Source of the DNA: Pedococcus_A sp963730585
GTDB taxonomy: Bacteria > Actinomycetota > Actinomycetes > Actinomycetales > Dermatophilaceae
DNA length: 64,000 nucleotides
Direction: 5' to 3'
Assembly: GCA_963730585.1 (NCBI GenBank)
Contig: CAVSSL010000010.1
Location: 62,001 to 126,000 of the forward strand
The number at the start of each line of letters is the position of its first letter. Positions within the stretch are counted from its first letter, which is position 1. The notes beneath the pieces are model-generated. The model was given only the letters and a program-made list of their open reading frames with translations, was not told the DNA's origin and made no database searches. A program made the translations under genes and the position numbers. This document shows positions 26,037 to 34,671 of the stretch, piece after piece.

Positions 26037-27347
26037 TCAGCTGAAGAGGGTCTCGCCCCACCAGCCGCCGGGCCTCACACCGGGCGGGCAGGCGAAGACG
26101 GCAGAGCCGTTGTGCTCGATGTACTCGTTGAGCGCGTCCTTGCTGGCCAGCGCCCTCTGCATCGGCACGAACTGCTTGCCGGCGTCACGGCAGAAGGCGA
26201 TGAAGAACAGGCCGGCGTCGAGGTGGCCGACCCCGTCGGTGCCGTCGGTGAAGTTGTAGCCGCGGCGCAGCAGCCGGATGCCCTTGAGGTGCTCGTGCGA
26301 GGCCAGCCGGATGTGGGCCGTCTCCGGGATCGCGGGCTGGCCGTCGGCGCCGGGCTTGGCGAGGTCGACGGCGTCGAACTCGTGCCTCTGACCCAGCGGG
26401 GCTCCCTCACCCTTGGTGCGGCCGATGACCTGCTCCTGCTCCTGCAGGTTGGTGCGGTCCCAGACCTCGATGTGCATCCGGATGCGGCGGGCGACGAGGT
26501 AGGAGCCGCCGGCCATCCACGAGGCCTTCCCGGGGACGTCGCCGGGCTGCACCCAGACGTGCTCCGCCAGCGACTCCGGGTCCTCGGCCTTGAGGTTGTT
26601 GGTGCCGTCCTTGAACCCGAACATGTTGCGGGCGGTGACCTGGCTGGTGCTGGTCGAGGAGGTGCGGCCGAAGCCGAGCTGGCTCCACCGGACCGACACG
26701 GTGCCGAACCCGATGCGGACGAGGTTGCGGATGGCGTGCACCGCGACCTGGGGGTCGTTGGCGCAGGCCTGGATGGCGATGTCGCCGCCGCAGCGGGCCG
26801 GGTCGAGGTCGTCGCCGCGGAACCCGGGCAGGTCCTCGAAGCCCTCGGGCCGCTTCCCGGCGAGGCCGAACCGCTCGTCGAACAGCGACGGGCCGAAGCC
26901 GATGGTGATGGTGAGCCCGGAGGCCGGCAGGTCGTAGGCCTCGCCGGTGTCCTGCGGCACGCCGTAGGGGCCGCCGCCGACGACGCCACCCGGGGCGGCC
27001 TCGGCCCCGGCCGTCATGCGCTCCGCGGCCCGGGTCCAGGCCTTGAGGGTCTCGATGAGCTGCTCGCGGTCGTCGGTGGTGACGTCGAGGGCCACGAAGT
27101 GGAGGCGGTCCTGGGCCGGGGTGGTGATGCCGGCCTGGTGCTCGCCGTGGAAGGCCACCGGAGCCGAGGGGTCGTAGCGGCCGGAAGGCGAGGAGGCCGC
27201 GTCGGCCCGCTTCGCGGCATACGTGCCGGCGACGCCGGTGACGGCACCGGTGAGGGCGGCCCCGGCCCCGACACCGAGCAGCCCGCGCCGGCTCAGACCG
27301 GTGTGCTGCGACGTCGCCCCCGTCTGCGGAGCACCCGACTCGGTCAC
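26037..27347 (-). CDS. efeB: DyP-type haem peroxidase EfeB
   Basis: Periplasmic haem-dependent peroxidase of the EfeUOB iron-uptake system, 436 residues. A Tat signal is clear: LSRRGLLGVGAGAALTG. The DyP motif GFKDGTNN carries the distal aspartate, and HIRLASHEHLKG precedes the C-terminal domain. In E. coli it oxidises ferrous iron or takes iron from haem for EfeO and EfeU. The GTG start overlaps the efeO stop as GTGA. Confidence 0.95.
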   Translation of the reverse strand: MTESGAPQTGATSQHTGLSRRGLLGVGAGAALTGAVTGVAGTYAAKRADAASSPSGRYDPSAPVAFHGEHQAGITTPAQDRLHFVALDVTTDDREQLIETLKAWTRAAERMTAGAEAAPGGVVGGGPYGVPQDTGEAYDLPASGLTITIGFGPSLFDERFGLAGKRPEGFEDLPGFRGDDLDPARCGGDIAIQACANDPQVAVHAIRNLVRIGFGTVSVRWSQLGFGRTSSTSTSQVTARNMFGFKDGTNNLKAEDPESLAEHVWVQPGDVPGKASWMAGGSYLVARRIRMHIEVWDRTNLQEQEQVIGRTKGEGAPLGQRHEFDAVDLAKPGADGQPAIPETAHIRLASHEHLKGIRLLRRGYNFTDGTDGVGHLDAGLFFIAFCRDAGKQFVPMQRALASKDALNEYIEHNGSAVFACPPGVRPGGWWGETLFS

Positions 27348-28489
27348 GCCGCGACGACCCCCGCCACCTTGGCGACCTGCTCGCTGACGGCGTCGAGCGT
27401 CACGGTCAGCTCCTTGACCTGGGCGTCGGAGAGGTCGGTGTAGAGCACGAAGCCGTCGTCGGTGCGGTGCTTGTCGAGCTCGGCGTCGAGGGCGGCGAAC
27501 CGGGCGTCGATCGCCTTCAGCAGCTCGGGGTCACGCTCCTGCAGGGCCGGGCGCAGCGCGGCGACCGCCTGCTTGGAGCCCTCGAAGTTGGCGGCGAAGT
27601 CGTAGAGGTCGGTGTGGCTGTAGCGCTCCTCCTCGCCGGTGACCTTGCCGGTGGCCATCTCGTCGAGCAGGGCCTTGGAGCCGTTGGCCAGCTGGAGCGG
27701 GTTCAGCTCGACGGCCTTGGCCTTGGCGACGACCTGCTTGACGTCGGCGAGCAGCTGGTCGGCGACGGCGCCGCTGTCCTTCTGCAGGCCGTCCTTCCAG
27801 AGGTCCTTCTCGAGGCGGTGGTAGCCGGTGAACTCCATGCCGTCCTCGACGACGTCCTCACGCCCGTCGATCCGGGGGTCGAGGTCGCCGAAGGACTCGG
27901 CCACGGGCTCGATCTCCTCCCACGGGGAGCGAGCCACGGCATACAGGCTCTTGGCCTTGGCGACGTCGCCGGCCTTGACCGCGGCGGTGAACGCCTCGGT
28001 GTGCTCGAGCAGCTCGTCGGCCTCGTGGGCGACGTAGGTCTCGTAGGCGGCGACCGCCGCGGCCAGCTTCTCGTCGGAGCCGGCGGCGCCGGTGGACGAC
28101 GAGCCGGTCACGGTGAAGTCGGCGCGGATGCCCTCGCCCTTCATGCCGGGCTTGCAGGCGGTCTCGTAGGTGCCGGGCTCGGCCAGCTCGACCTTGAAGG
28201 AGCGGCTCAGGCCGGGGGTGATGTTCTCGACCTCACCCATGACGCGGCCGTCCTTGGCGTAGACGTAGAACTCGTTGACCTGCGAGCCCTTGTTGGTCAC
28301 CCGGAACTCGACGGTGCCCGCGGGCGCCTCGGTGCGCGCGACCTTGCACTCGGTGTCGGTGGCCTCGACGGTGATCGCGCCGGCCCCGGCCGAACCGCCC
28401 GTCCCCTCATCGGAGTCGGACCCGCCGCAGGCGGTGAGGCCGAGCAGGAGGGCCGCCCCGAGGACTGCGGGGGCAGGGGTGATGCGCAT
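27344..28489 (-). CDS. efeO: iron-uptake lipoprotein EfeO
   Basis: Surface lipoprotein with signal and lipobox LLGLTACG, a cupredoxin-like N-domain and an M75 imelysin-like C-domain carrying the HxxE metal motif HRLE (in FTGYHRLEKDLW). 381 residues, the usual long EfeO. It feeds iron to the EfeU permease. It lies 82 bp behind efeU (gap with octamer at 28511) and overlaps efeB. Confidence 0.95.
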   Translation of the reverse strand: MRITPAPAVLGAALLLGLTACGGSDSDEGTGGSAGAGAITVEATDTECKVARTEAPAGTVEFRVTNKGSQVNEFYVYAKDGRVMGEVENITPGLSRSFKVELAEPGTYETACKPGMKGEGIRADFTVTGSSSTGAAGSDEKLAAAVAAYETYVAHEADELLEHTEAFTAAVKAGDVAKAKSLYAVARSPWEEIEPVAESFGDLDPRIDGREDVVEDGMEFTGYHRLEKDLWKDGLQKDSGAVADQLLADVKQVVAKAKAVELNPLQLANGSKALLDEMATGKVTGEEERYSHTDLYDFAANFEGSKQAVAALRPALQERDPELLKAIDARFAALDAELDKHRTDDGFVLYTDLSDAQVKELTVTLDAVSEQVAKVAGVVAA

Positions 28490-28570
28490 GGTTCTCCTTG
28501 GGACGTGCCGGTATGCCGGGTGGCAGGGTCGTGCGGGCCGCGTCGCCGCGGTCGGCGAGGTGGGGTCGGG

Positions 28571-29422
28571 TCAGGCGGCCTGGGCGGCGGCGGGCTCGGC
28601 GGCGCGGGCCGGCTGCTGCGGGCGCTGCGGGCGCAGGAAGAGCGTCAGCACGGTGCCGACGTAGAGCAGCCAGGCGACGGCCTGCAGCACGGTGGTGGCC
28701 GGGGTGAAGTTGAAGATGCCCTTGAGCAGGGTGGCGTACCACGAACCCGGGTCGATGGTGCTGCTCACGTCGAAGGCCAGGCTGTGCAGGCCGGGCAGGA
28801 ACGCGGCCTCCTGCAGGTCGTGGATGCCGTAGGCGAGGATGCCGCCGGCCACGAAGACGAGCAGCACGCCGGTCCAGCGGAAGAACTTCGCCAGGTTGAT
28901 CCGCACGGCGCCCTGGTAGATGGCCACGCCGAGCGCGATGGCCGCGCCGAGGCCGATGACCCAGCCGATGAGCGGCTGCACGGTGCCGGCGCCCGCGGCC
29001 TGCGCGGTGGCGTAGAAGAAGATCGCCGTCTCGAGGCCCTCGCGGCCCACGCCGAGGAAGCCGACGAGTGCGACGGCCCACGGGCCGACGTCGATCGCCT
29101 TGTCGAGCTTGCCCTTCAGCTCGCCCGAGATCGTGCGGGCGGCCGAGCGCATCCAGAAGACCATGCCGGTCACGAAGGCCACCGCGATGATCGAGGCGCT
29201 GCCGCCGACCAGCTCCTGGGTCTCGAACGACAGCTGGCGGGTGCCGTAGGTCAGCAGCGCGCCCAGCCCGACGGAGAGGGCGACGGCGACCCCGACGCCG
29301 GTCCAGACCCAGCGCAGCGCCCAGCGGCGGTCGGTCTTGACGAGGAACGCCACCAGGATGACGACGACGAGGGCGGCCTCGAGGCCTTCGCGGAGCCCGA
29401 TGAGGGCGTTGCTGACGAGCAT
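28571..29422 (-). CDS. efeU: ferrous/ferric iron permease EfeU
   Basis: FTR1-type iron permease, 283 residues and seven helices. It carries both REGLE iron-binding motifs, LIGLREGLEAALVV near the start and VGREGLETAIFF in the middle. It is the first gene of efeUOB. An IdeR/DtxR-type box lies about 42-60 bases upstream, so iron repression is expected. All three genes look intact. Confidence 0.96.
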   Translation of the reverse strand: MLVSNALIGLREGLEAALVVVILVAFLVKTDRRWALRWVWTGVGVAVALSVGLGALLTYGTRQLSFETQELVGGSASIIAVAFVTGMVFWMRSAARTISGELKGKLDKAIDVGPWAVALVGFLGVGREGLETAIFFYATAQAAGAGTVQPLIGWVIGLGAAIALGVAIYQGAVRINLAKFFRWTGVLLVFVAGGILAYGIHDLQEAAFLPGLHSLAFDVSSTIDPGSWYATLLKGIFNFTPATTVLQAVAWLLYVGTVLTLFLRPQRPQQPARAAEPAAAQAA

Positions 29423-29463
29423 GGCACCTGATTTCCGTCACGGAGTCGTTGCGTAATCAGGCA

Positions 29464-29482
29464 CAAGGTAAGCCTTACCTAA
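29464..29482 (-). promoter_or_regulatory. IdeR/DtxR-type iron box before efeUOB
   Basis: On the minus strand the site reads TTAGGTAAGGCTTACCTTG, close to the actinobacterial IdeR/DtxR consensus TTAGGTTAGGCTAACCTAA. The core TAAGGCTTA is a perfect palindrome centre. It lies about 40 bases before the efeU ATG, where a promoter would be. Iron-bound regulator would repress the operon. Confidence 0.88.
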
Positions 29483-29537
29483 GGGGGCTCGTCAACTCCG
29501 GTCCGCTGTGCGTCCGGTCACCTGCCCCAGCGGCGGG

Positions 29538-30485
29538 TCAGCCGGGCAGGCCGCGCAGCCCCCGCAGCCAGGCGCGCGCGTCGGTGAACGCGTCGTCGGT
29601 CGTCGACTCCGACACCCGCACCTCGGTGCCGTCGGCGCGCGGGTAGGAGCCGAGGAACCGCACCTCCGCGCACACCCGCTTCAGGCCCATGAGCGCCTCG
29701 CCGACCCGCTCGTCGAGCACGTGCCCCTCGATGTCGATCGAGAAGCAGTAGCGGCCCATCGACTCCTTCGTCGGCCGGGACTCCAGGCGCGACATGTTGA
29801 TGCCGCGCACGGCGAACTGCTCGAGCAGCTCGAGCAGCCCACCCGGGTGGTCGTCGCTCTGGTAGAGCACGAGGGTGGTCTTGTCGGCGCCGGTCCGCTC
29901 CGGCAGCGCGCCCGGCCTGGCGACGAGCACGAACCGGGTGACCGCCGCCGTCATGTCGCCGATGTCCGCGGCGAGCACCTCCAGGCCGTGGTTCGCCGCC
30001 GCCACCGGCGCGCACACGGCGGCGTCGTATGCCGGTGACTCGCCGTCGCGCAGCCCGGCCGCCGCTGCCGCGGTGGACAGGGTCGGGACGTAGGCCGCGC
30101 CGGGCAGGTGCGCCCCCATCCAGCCGCGCACCTGGGCCCAGGCGTGGCTGTGGGTGCCGACGGCACGGACGTCCGCGAGCGGCATACCCGGTCGCGCGGC
30201 GAGGACGAAGGTGATCGGGACGAGCACCTCACCGGTCACCACGAGCGGCTCGCCGCTGGCGAGCGCGTCGAGCGTCGCGCTGACCCCACCCTCGACCGAG
30301 TTCTCGATGGGCACCATGGCCGCGTCGATCTCCCCGGAGCGCAGCGCGCCCAGCGCTGCGTCGACCGAGCCGAACGGAAGGTGCTCGCCGGCGCGCGCGG
30401 GCGCCCAGGCGTTCAGGGCCATCTGGGTGAAGGTGCCCTCGGGCCCGAGGTAGCCGTAACGGGTTGGGGCGTCAGCAGGGGACAC
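29538..30485 (-). CDS. pheA: prephenate dehydratase
   Basis: Converts prephenate to phenylpyruvate in phenylalanine synthesis. 315 residues: a periplasmic-binding-protein-like catalytic domain (YGYLGPEGTFTQMAL, VPIENSVEGGVSATLD, and the catalytic TRF in AAVTRFVLVA), then an ACT domain from about 205 (GGLLELLEQFAVRGINMSRL, then ESRPTKESMGRYCF) for phenylalanine feedback. The start is GTG 30485. It lies eight bases behind the DUF4446 gene. Confidence 0.95.
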   Translation of the reverse strand: MSPADAPTRYGYLGPEGTFTQMALNAWAPARAGEHLPFGSVDAALGALRSGEIDAAMVPIENSVEGGVSATLDALASGEPLVVTGEVLVPITFVLAARPGMPLADVRAVGTHSHAWAQVRGWMGAHLPGAAYVPTLSTAAAAAGLRDGESPAYDAAVCAPVAAANHGLEVLAADIGDMTAAVTRFVLVARPGALPERTGADKTTLVLYQSDDHPGGLLELLEQFAVRGINMSRLESRPTKESMGRYCFSIDIEGHVLDERVGEALMGLKRVCAEVRFLGSYPRADGTEVRVSESTTDDAFTDARAWLRGLRGLPG

Positions 30486-30493
30486 GGGAGGGG

Positions 30494-30931
30494 TCAGGCC
30501 TTTCGTGAGCCGGTGCGGGCAGCGGCCAGCGCCTGCTGCTCCTCCGGGGTCAGGGTGGCGTCGCTGGCGCCGCCGACGACTCCCTTGGCGTAGGTCCGCG
30601 ACTCGCCCCGGGCGTGGATCGAGCTGAACACGAGGCCGTCGCCCCGGTCGTCGACCACGGCGGCACTGAACGACAGCCGGCCGCCCATGTCGCCGAACGC
30701 GTCGTAGCGGACCACGGCCACGTGCCGCAGCGCCTGCTCGAGGTCGGAGCGCAGGGCCGCGAGGTCACCGGCCCCGACCGGCCGGGCCACGCTGAGGCGG
30801 CGCACCTCGTCGCGCAGCGCGGCGATCCGGCGCAGGGCCAGCACCAGCCCGGCGGCGACCGCCACCAGCACCACGGCGGCCACGACGAGCACGGCGGTGC
30901 CGCCGGGTGTCAGCGTCTCGGTGGGCAGCAC
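30494..30931 (-). CDS. DUF4446-family membrane-anchored protein
   Basis: A 145-residue protein with one N-terminal helix (about 10-33), a short coiled segment, and the conserved module VRYDAFGDMGGRLSFSAAVV then SSIHARGESRTYAKGVVGG, which marks DUF4446. The function is unknown. It is upstream of and close to pheA and often so in actinobacteria. It is divergent from the GDT1 gene across 43 bp. Confidence 0.85.
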   Translation of the reverse strand: MLPTETLTPGGTAVLVVAAVVLVAVAAGLVLALRRIAALRDEVRRLSVARPVGAGDLAALRSDLEQALRHVAVVRYDAFGDMGGRLSFSAAVVDDRGDGLVFSSIHARGESRTYAKGVVGGASDATLTPEEQQALAAARTGSRKA

Positions 30932-30974
30932 CCGTGCAGCCTATGCAACCGGTGCTGGATAGGGTCGCGGCGAC

Positions 30975-31595
30975 ATGGAATTCACCCTCGCAGTGGCAGC
31001 GGTCGTCTTCGCGACCATCTTCGTGGTCGAGCTGCCCGACAAGACGTTCATCGCCACGCTCGTGCTCTCGACGCGGTTCCGGCCGCTGCTGGTGTGGATC
31101 GGCGTGACCGCGGCCTTCCTCATCCAGACCCTCGTGGCGGTGCTCGTCGGCGGCCTGCTCGCGCAGCTGCCCCGCACGCCGGTGCAGGTCGTCGCGGCGC
31201 TGATGTTCCTCGTCGGCGGCGTCATCCTCATCCGCGGCGCCGGGAGTGCCGACGAGGAGGAGAAGGAGACCGAGGAGGAGTTCTCGCACAAGGGCGCCGC
31301 CGCCGCGACCGGGCTCAAGGCGGTGGCCACCAGCTTCGTCGTGCTCTTCCTCGCCGAGTGGGGTGACCTGTCGCAGCTCTTCACCGCCTCGATGGTGCTG
31401 CGCTACGACGAGCCGCTGTCGGTCTTCATCGGTGCGTTCGCCGCACTGGCCGCCGTCTCGGCGCTGGCGGCGCTGCTCGGCCGCGCCCTGCTGGCGAAGA
31501 TCCACCTCTCGACCATCCGGCGCATCGGCGGCGGCGTCTGCCTGCTCATCGCCCTGCTCACCGTGCTCGAGATCGCCGGGGTCATCGGCGGCTGA
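30975..31595 (+). CDS. TMEM165/GDT1-family (UPF0016) cation transporter
   Basis: A 206-residue, six-helix protein. The two family motifs are both present: FVVELPDKTFIATLVLS and LFLAEWGDLSQLF. Characterised relatives move manganese or calcium out of the cytoplasm. A charged loop (DEEEKETEEEF) separates the halves. No manganese riboswitch is seen in the 43-bp upstream gap. Confidence 0.9.
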   Translation: MEFTLAVAAVVFATIFVVELPDKTFIATLVLSTRFRPLLVWIGVTAAFLIQTLVAVLVGGLLAQLPRTPVQVVAALMFLVGGVILIRGAGSADEEEKETEEEFSHKGAAAATGLKAVATSFVVLFLAEWGDLSQLFTASMVLRYDEPLSVFIGAFAALAAVSALAALLGRALLAKIHLSTIRRIGGGVCLLIALLTVLEIAGVIGG

Positions 31596-31706
31596 CCGAC
31601 GGCGCCGCGTCCGCCGCGCGGCGTTCGCCGAGGGAGCGGCCTGGCCGCGGGACCGGCGTCGAGGGCGTCGATGTCGGGGCAGGAGGGAAGTTTCTCGAAG
31701 GACTGC

Positions 31707-31737
31707 CCCAATGCGGAAGTCTTTCGTCCGCAATGGG
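31707..31737. promoter_or_regulatory. imperfect inverted repeat upstream of the hydrolase gene
   Basis: CCCAATGCGGA (31707-31717) and TCCGCAATGGG (31727-31737) pair over 11 positions with one mismatch around a nine-base loop. It ends 16 bases before the ATG at 31754. It could be an operator or a leader hairpin; no regulator gene adjoins it. Confidence 0.45.
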
Positions 31738-31753
31738 TCCTACGGTGACCGCC

Positions 31754-32329
31754 ATGACCGAGATCGTGTTGTTCCACCACATCCAGGGACTGACCACCGG
31801 GGTGACCGCCTTCGCCGACGCGTTGCGCGAGGCGGGCCACACCGTGCACACACCCGACCTGTTCGACGGTCGCACCTTCGGCTCGATGGCCGAGGCAAGG
31901 GCGAACCTCGAGGAGGTCGGGTTCGACGAGGTGCGCGAGCGCGGTGCCCGCGCCGTCGCCGACCTGCCGGAGAAGCTCGTGTATGCCGGGTTCTCGCTCG
32001 GCGTCATGCCGGCCCAGCAGCTCCTCCAGACCCGGCCGGGAGCGCTGGCCGGGCTCTTCTACCACTCGTTCGCCGACCCCACGTGGTTCGGGACCTGGCC
32101 GGACGGTGTACCCGTGCAGATCCACTCGATGGATGCCGACCCGTTCTTCGTCGACGAGGGCGACATCGACGCCGCGCGGCCCTTTGTCGAGGAGCACGAG
32201 GAGGCCGAGCTCTTCCTCTACCCGGGCAACGGCCACCTGTTCGCCGACAACAGCCTCCCCGACCACGACGAGGCCGCCACCCGGCTCCTTCTTGAGCGGT
32301 CCCTGTCTCTGCTGGAGCGGGTGTCATGA
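31754..32329 (+). CDS. dienelactone hydrolase-family protein
   Basis: A 191-residue alpha/beta hydrolase. The nucleophile elbow is AGFSLGVMPA, and the C-terminal YPGNGHLFADNS holds the catalytic histidine; the aspartate is probably in SMDADPFF. Serine replaces the cysteine of classical dienelactone hydrolase. The substrate is unknown. The stop overlaps the next gene as ATGA. Confidence 0.85.
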   Translation: MTEIVLFHHIQGLTTGVTAFADALREAGHTVHTPDLFDGRTFGSMAEARANLEEVGFDEVRERGARAVADLPEKLVYAGFSLGVMPAQQLLQTRPGALAGLFYHSFADPTWFGTWPDGVPVQIHSMDADPFFVDEGDIDAARPFVEEHEEAELFLYPGNGHLFADNSLPDHDEAATRLLLERSLSLLERVS

Positions 32330-33158
32330 CCGGGTCGTCGCCGACTCCCCTGGTCCACCGCGACGAGCAGCTGCACGACGCCACGTTCGAGCACGTCGAC
32401 CTCAGCCGTGCCCGCTTCGACCGCGTGGACCTCACAGGCTCCCGCTTCCAGATGGTCGACATCGCGCAGGCGGAGTTCCGGGACGCGGCGTTCCGCCACG
32501 TCCGCATGCGCGGAGTCGAGCTCGAGGACGTCGAGATCAGCGGCGAGCTGAAGGACGTTCGGGTCAACGGCATCGACGTCTGGCCCCTGGTGTCGGCGGA
32601 GCTGGACCGGCTCCATCCGGAGCGGACCCGGCTGCGCCCCACCGACCCCGCGGGCTACCGCGAGGCGTGGGGGATCCTCGAGGACCTGTGGTGCGGGACC
32701 GTCGAGCGGGCCCGGCGGCTGGCCGCCGACGACCCGGGCCTCCTGCACGCCAGCGTGGACGGCGAGTGGTCGTTCGTGGAGACGCTGCGCCACCTGGCCT
32801 TCGCGACGAGCTGCTGGCTGCGCCGCGCCGTCCTCGGCGAGCCGCGGCCCTGGGGACCACTCGAGCTGCCGTGGGACACCATGCCGGACACCCCAGGCGT
32901 GCCCCGCGACCGGGCGGTGCGGCCCTCGCTGGACGACGCCCTGGCCGTGCGACTGCAGCGCAGCGGCGAGGTCCGGGCGTACCTCGAGTCGCTCACCGAC
33001 GAGCAGCTCGCCGGCGGACCGCGCCCCTGTCCGGCGCCGGTTGGCCGCCCGAGGGTGAGTCGTTCCCCGTGAAGGAATGCCTCGACGTGCTCATCAACGA
33101 GGAGTGGTGGCACCGCCAGTTCGCCGAGCGGGACCTGACTGCGCTCGAGGCACGGTGA
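32326..33158 (+). CDS. pentapeptide-DinB fusion protein, frame broken once
   Basis: The N-terminal 80 residues hold pentapeptide-like repeats (ATFEHVDLSRARFDRVDLTG, SRFQMVDIAQAEFRDAAF). A DinB domain follows (DGEWSFVETLRHLAFATSCW). The frame from 32326 fails near 33012-33018 and would end with an unrelated tail at 33072. The adjacent frame supplies the true C-terminus, TAPLSGAGWPPEGESFPV then LINEEWWHRQFAERDLTALE, ending at 33158. Adding one C at that point joins them, so a one-base deletion is likely. The function is unknown; the fusion is common in actinobacteria. Coupled to the hydrolase gene. Confidence 0.82.
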
Positions 33159-33251
33159 CAGAACCCGTGCCCGGCTGATCGGCCTGCGCGACCGCCGGAC
33201 CATAGAACCCCCGGACTACAGACCGACCGCCTCGCGGAGGTGCCGTCGTGC

Positions 33252-34571
33252 TCAGCGGTGCGACTGAGAGGCGGTGGTCTGTCGTTCGCCGGCGCCGTGG
33301 TGGGGGCCGTCGTGGTGGTGCGGGTGGCCGTGGGCGCGCAGCGGGATGGTGCGGCTGAGCGACCAGCCGACGAGGGCCAGGGCCAGCAGCGAGCCGAAGG
33401 TGTCGGCGTTCTGCAGCACCCGTCCCGGGAGCTCGGGCCAGGTCGGCTGGTTGAGCCAGCTGATGCCCCACCACGGCATCCGGCAGAGGAACCACCCGGT
33501 GAGCACCGCGGCGGCCAACAGCCGTCGCCGGTCGCGCAGCGGGTCGGACCCGAGCACCGCGAAGACCACCACGACCATCCAGTGCAGGTGGTGGATCCAG
33601 GCCACCGGTGAGAGCAGGCAGGCCATGAGCCCGACGATCGCGACTTCGCTGATCGAGTCACCCGCGAGGTAGGCACGACGGGCGAGGTGGAAGCCGATGA
33701 CCCCGACCACGGCCACGCAGGCCAGCCACAGCACGGTGCCGGCCGTGCCGTCGGGGCCGACCCGCAGCAGGAAGCCGCGCAGGCTCTGGTTGGAGGTGCC
33801 CATGTTGGGGCCGAGGCGGCTCGGGTCCTGCAGCGCGCCGCCCCAGAACGAGAACGACGCCTCGGGCAGCAGCACCCAGGAGCCGAGGGTGACGGCCACG
33901 GCGGTCCCGACGGCGGTCGCGGCCTCGCGCCAGCGCCGGTTGACCAGGTAGTGCACGACGAAGACGCCGGGGGTCAGCTTGATCGACATGGCGAGGCCGA
34001 CGAGCACGCCCGGCGGCACGCGACGCAGCACCCCGGGGCGGGGGCGACGCAGGTCCATCAGGCAGGCGAGCACCATGAAGGCGTTGACCTGCCCGAACCG
34101 GATGCCGTCCGACACCGGGTGCAGCCACAGCATGGGGGCCACCAGCAGGGCGAGGGCGATCGGCAGCCCGGCGCCGGTGCGGTGGATCAGGCGCCACCCG
34201 GCATACCAGACGATCGCCGCGGTGGCGGCGACCTGGGCAGCCGTCCACAGCCAGCCCGCAGCACCGAAGGGGAGGAACGCGAGCGGGACGGCGAGGACGG
34301 CCGCGAAGGGCGGGTAGGTGAAGGGGAGCAGCTGCGGCGCCTCGGTCATCGCCGAGTAGATGGGCCGGCCGGTGAGGATGGACACCCCCGCCTCGCGGTA
34401 GACCTCGACGTCGACCTGCCACTGGTCGATCGGCCAGAAGACGAGGTAGCGGAGCACGACGGGCAGGGCGGCGAGCAGCACCAGTGCCACCGCCAGGCCC
34501 CAGCGCGCACCCGCAGGCCAGCGGCAGACGGCGCGCCAGGCAGGGGCGAGGCGACGGAGGGCGGGGGTCAC
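33252..34571 (-). CDS. GT87-family membrane glycosyltransferase with His-rich tail
   Basis: A 439-residue polytopic protein of the DUF2029/GT87 type, which uses polyprenyl-phosphate sugar donors to build envelope glycolipids. About eleven helices. The conserved region after the first helix is WQVDVEVYREAGVSILTGRP; FTYPPFAAVLAVPLAFLPFG follows. The start is GTG 34571, the only one that fits. The last 25 residues are rich in histidine (HGHPHHHDGPHHG). The sugar and acceptor are unknown; mycobacterial relatives are mannosyl- and arabinosyltransferases. Confidence 0.85.
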   Translation of the reverse strand: MTPALRRLAPAWRAVCRWPAGARWGLAVALVLLAALPVVLRYLVFWPIDQWQVDVEVYREAGVSILTGRPIYSAMTEAPQLLPFTYPPFAAVLAVPLAFLPFGAAGWLWTAAQVAATAAIVWYAGWRLIHRTGAGLPIALALLVAPMLWLHPVSDGIRFGQVNAFMVLACLMDLRRPRPGVLRRVPPGVLVGLAMSIKLTPGVFVVHYLVNRRWREAATAVGTAVAVTLGSWVLLPEASFSFWGGALQDPSRLGPNMGTSNQSLRGFLLRVGPDGTAGTVLWLACVAVVGVIGFHLARRAYLAGDSISEVAIVGLMACLLSPVAWIHHLHWMVVVVFAVLGSDPLRDRRRLLAAAVLTGWFLCRMPWWGISWLNQPTWPELPGRVLQNADTFGSLLALALVGWSLSRTIPLRAHGHPHHHDGPHHGAGERQTTASQSHR

Positions 34572-34671
34572 GCGCCCATTGTTGCGTGTGGCCCGGCAGC
34601 CGGCCGTGGCGGCGCAGGGGCGGGGGCCGGGGGCGGCGGCGCGCACGGGTCGTGCCCGTAGCCTGTACCCC

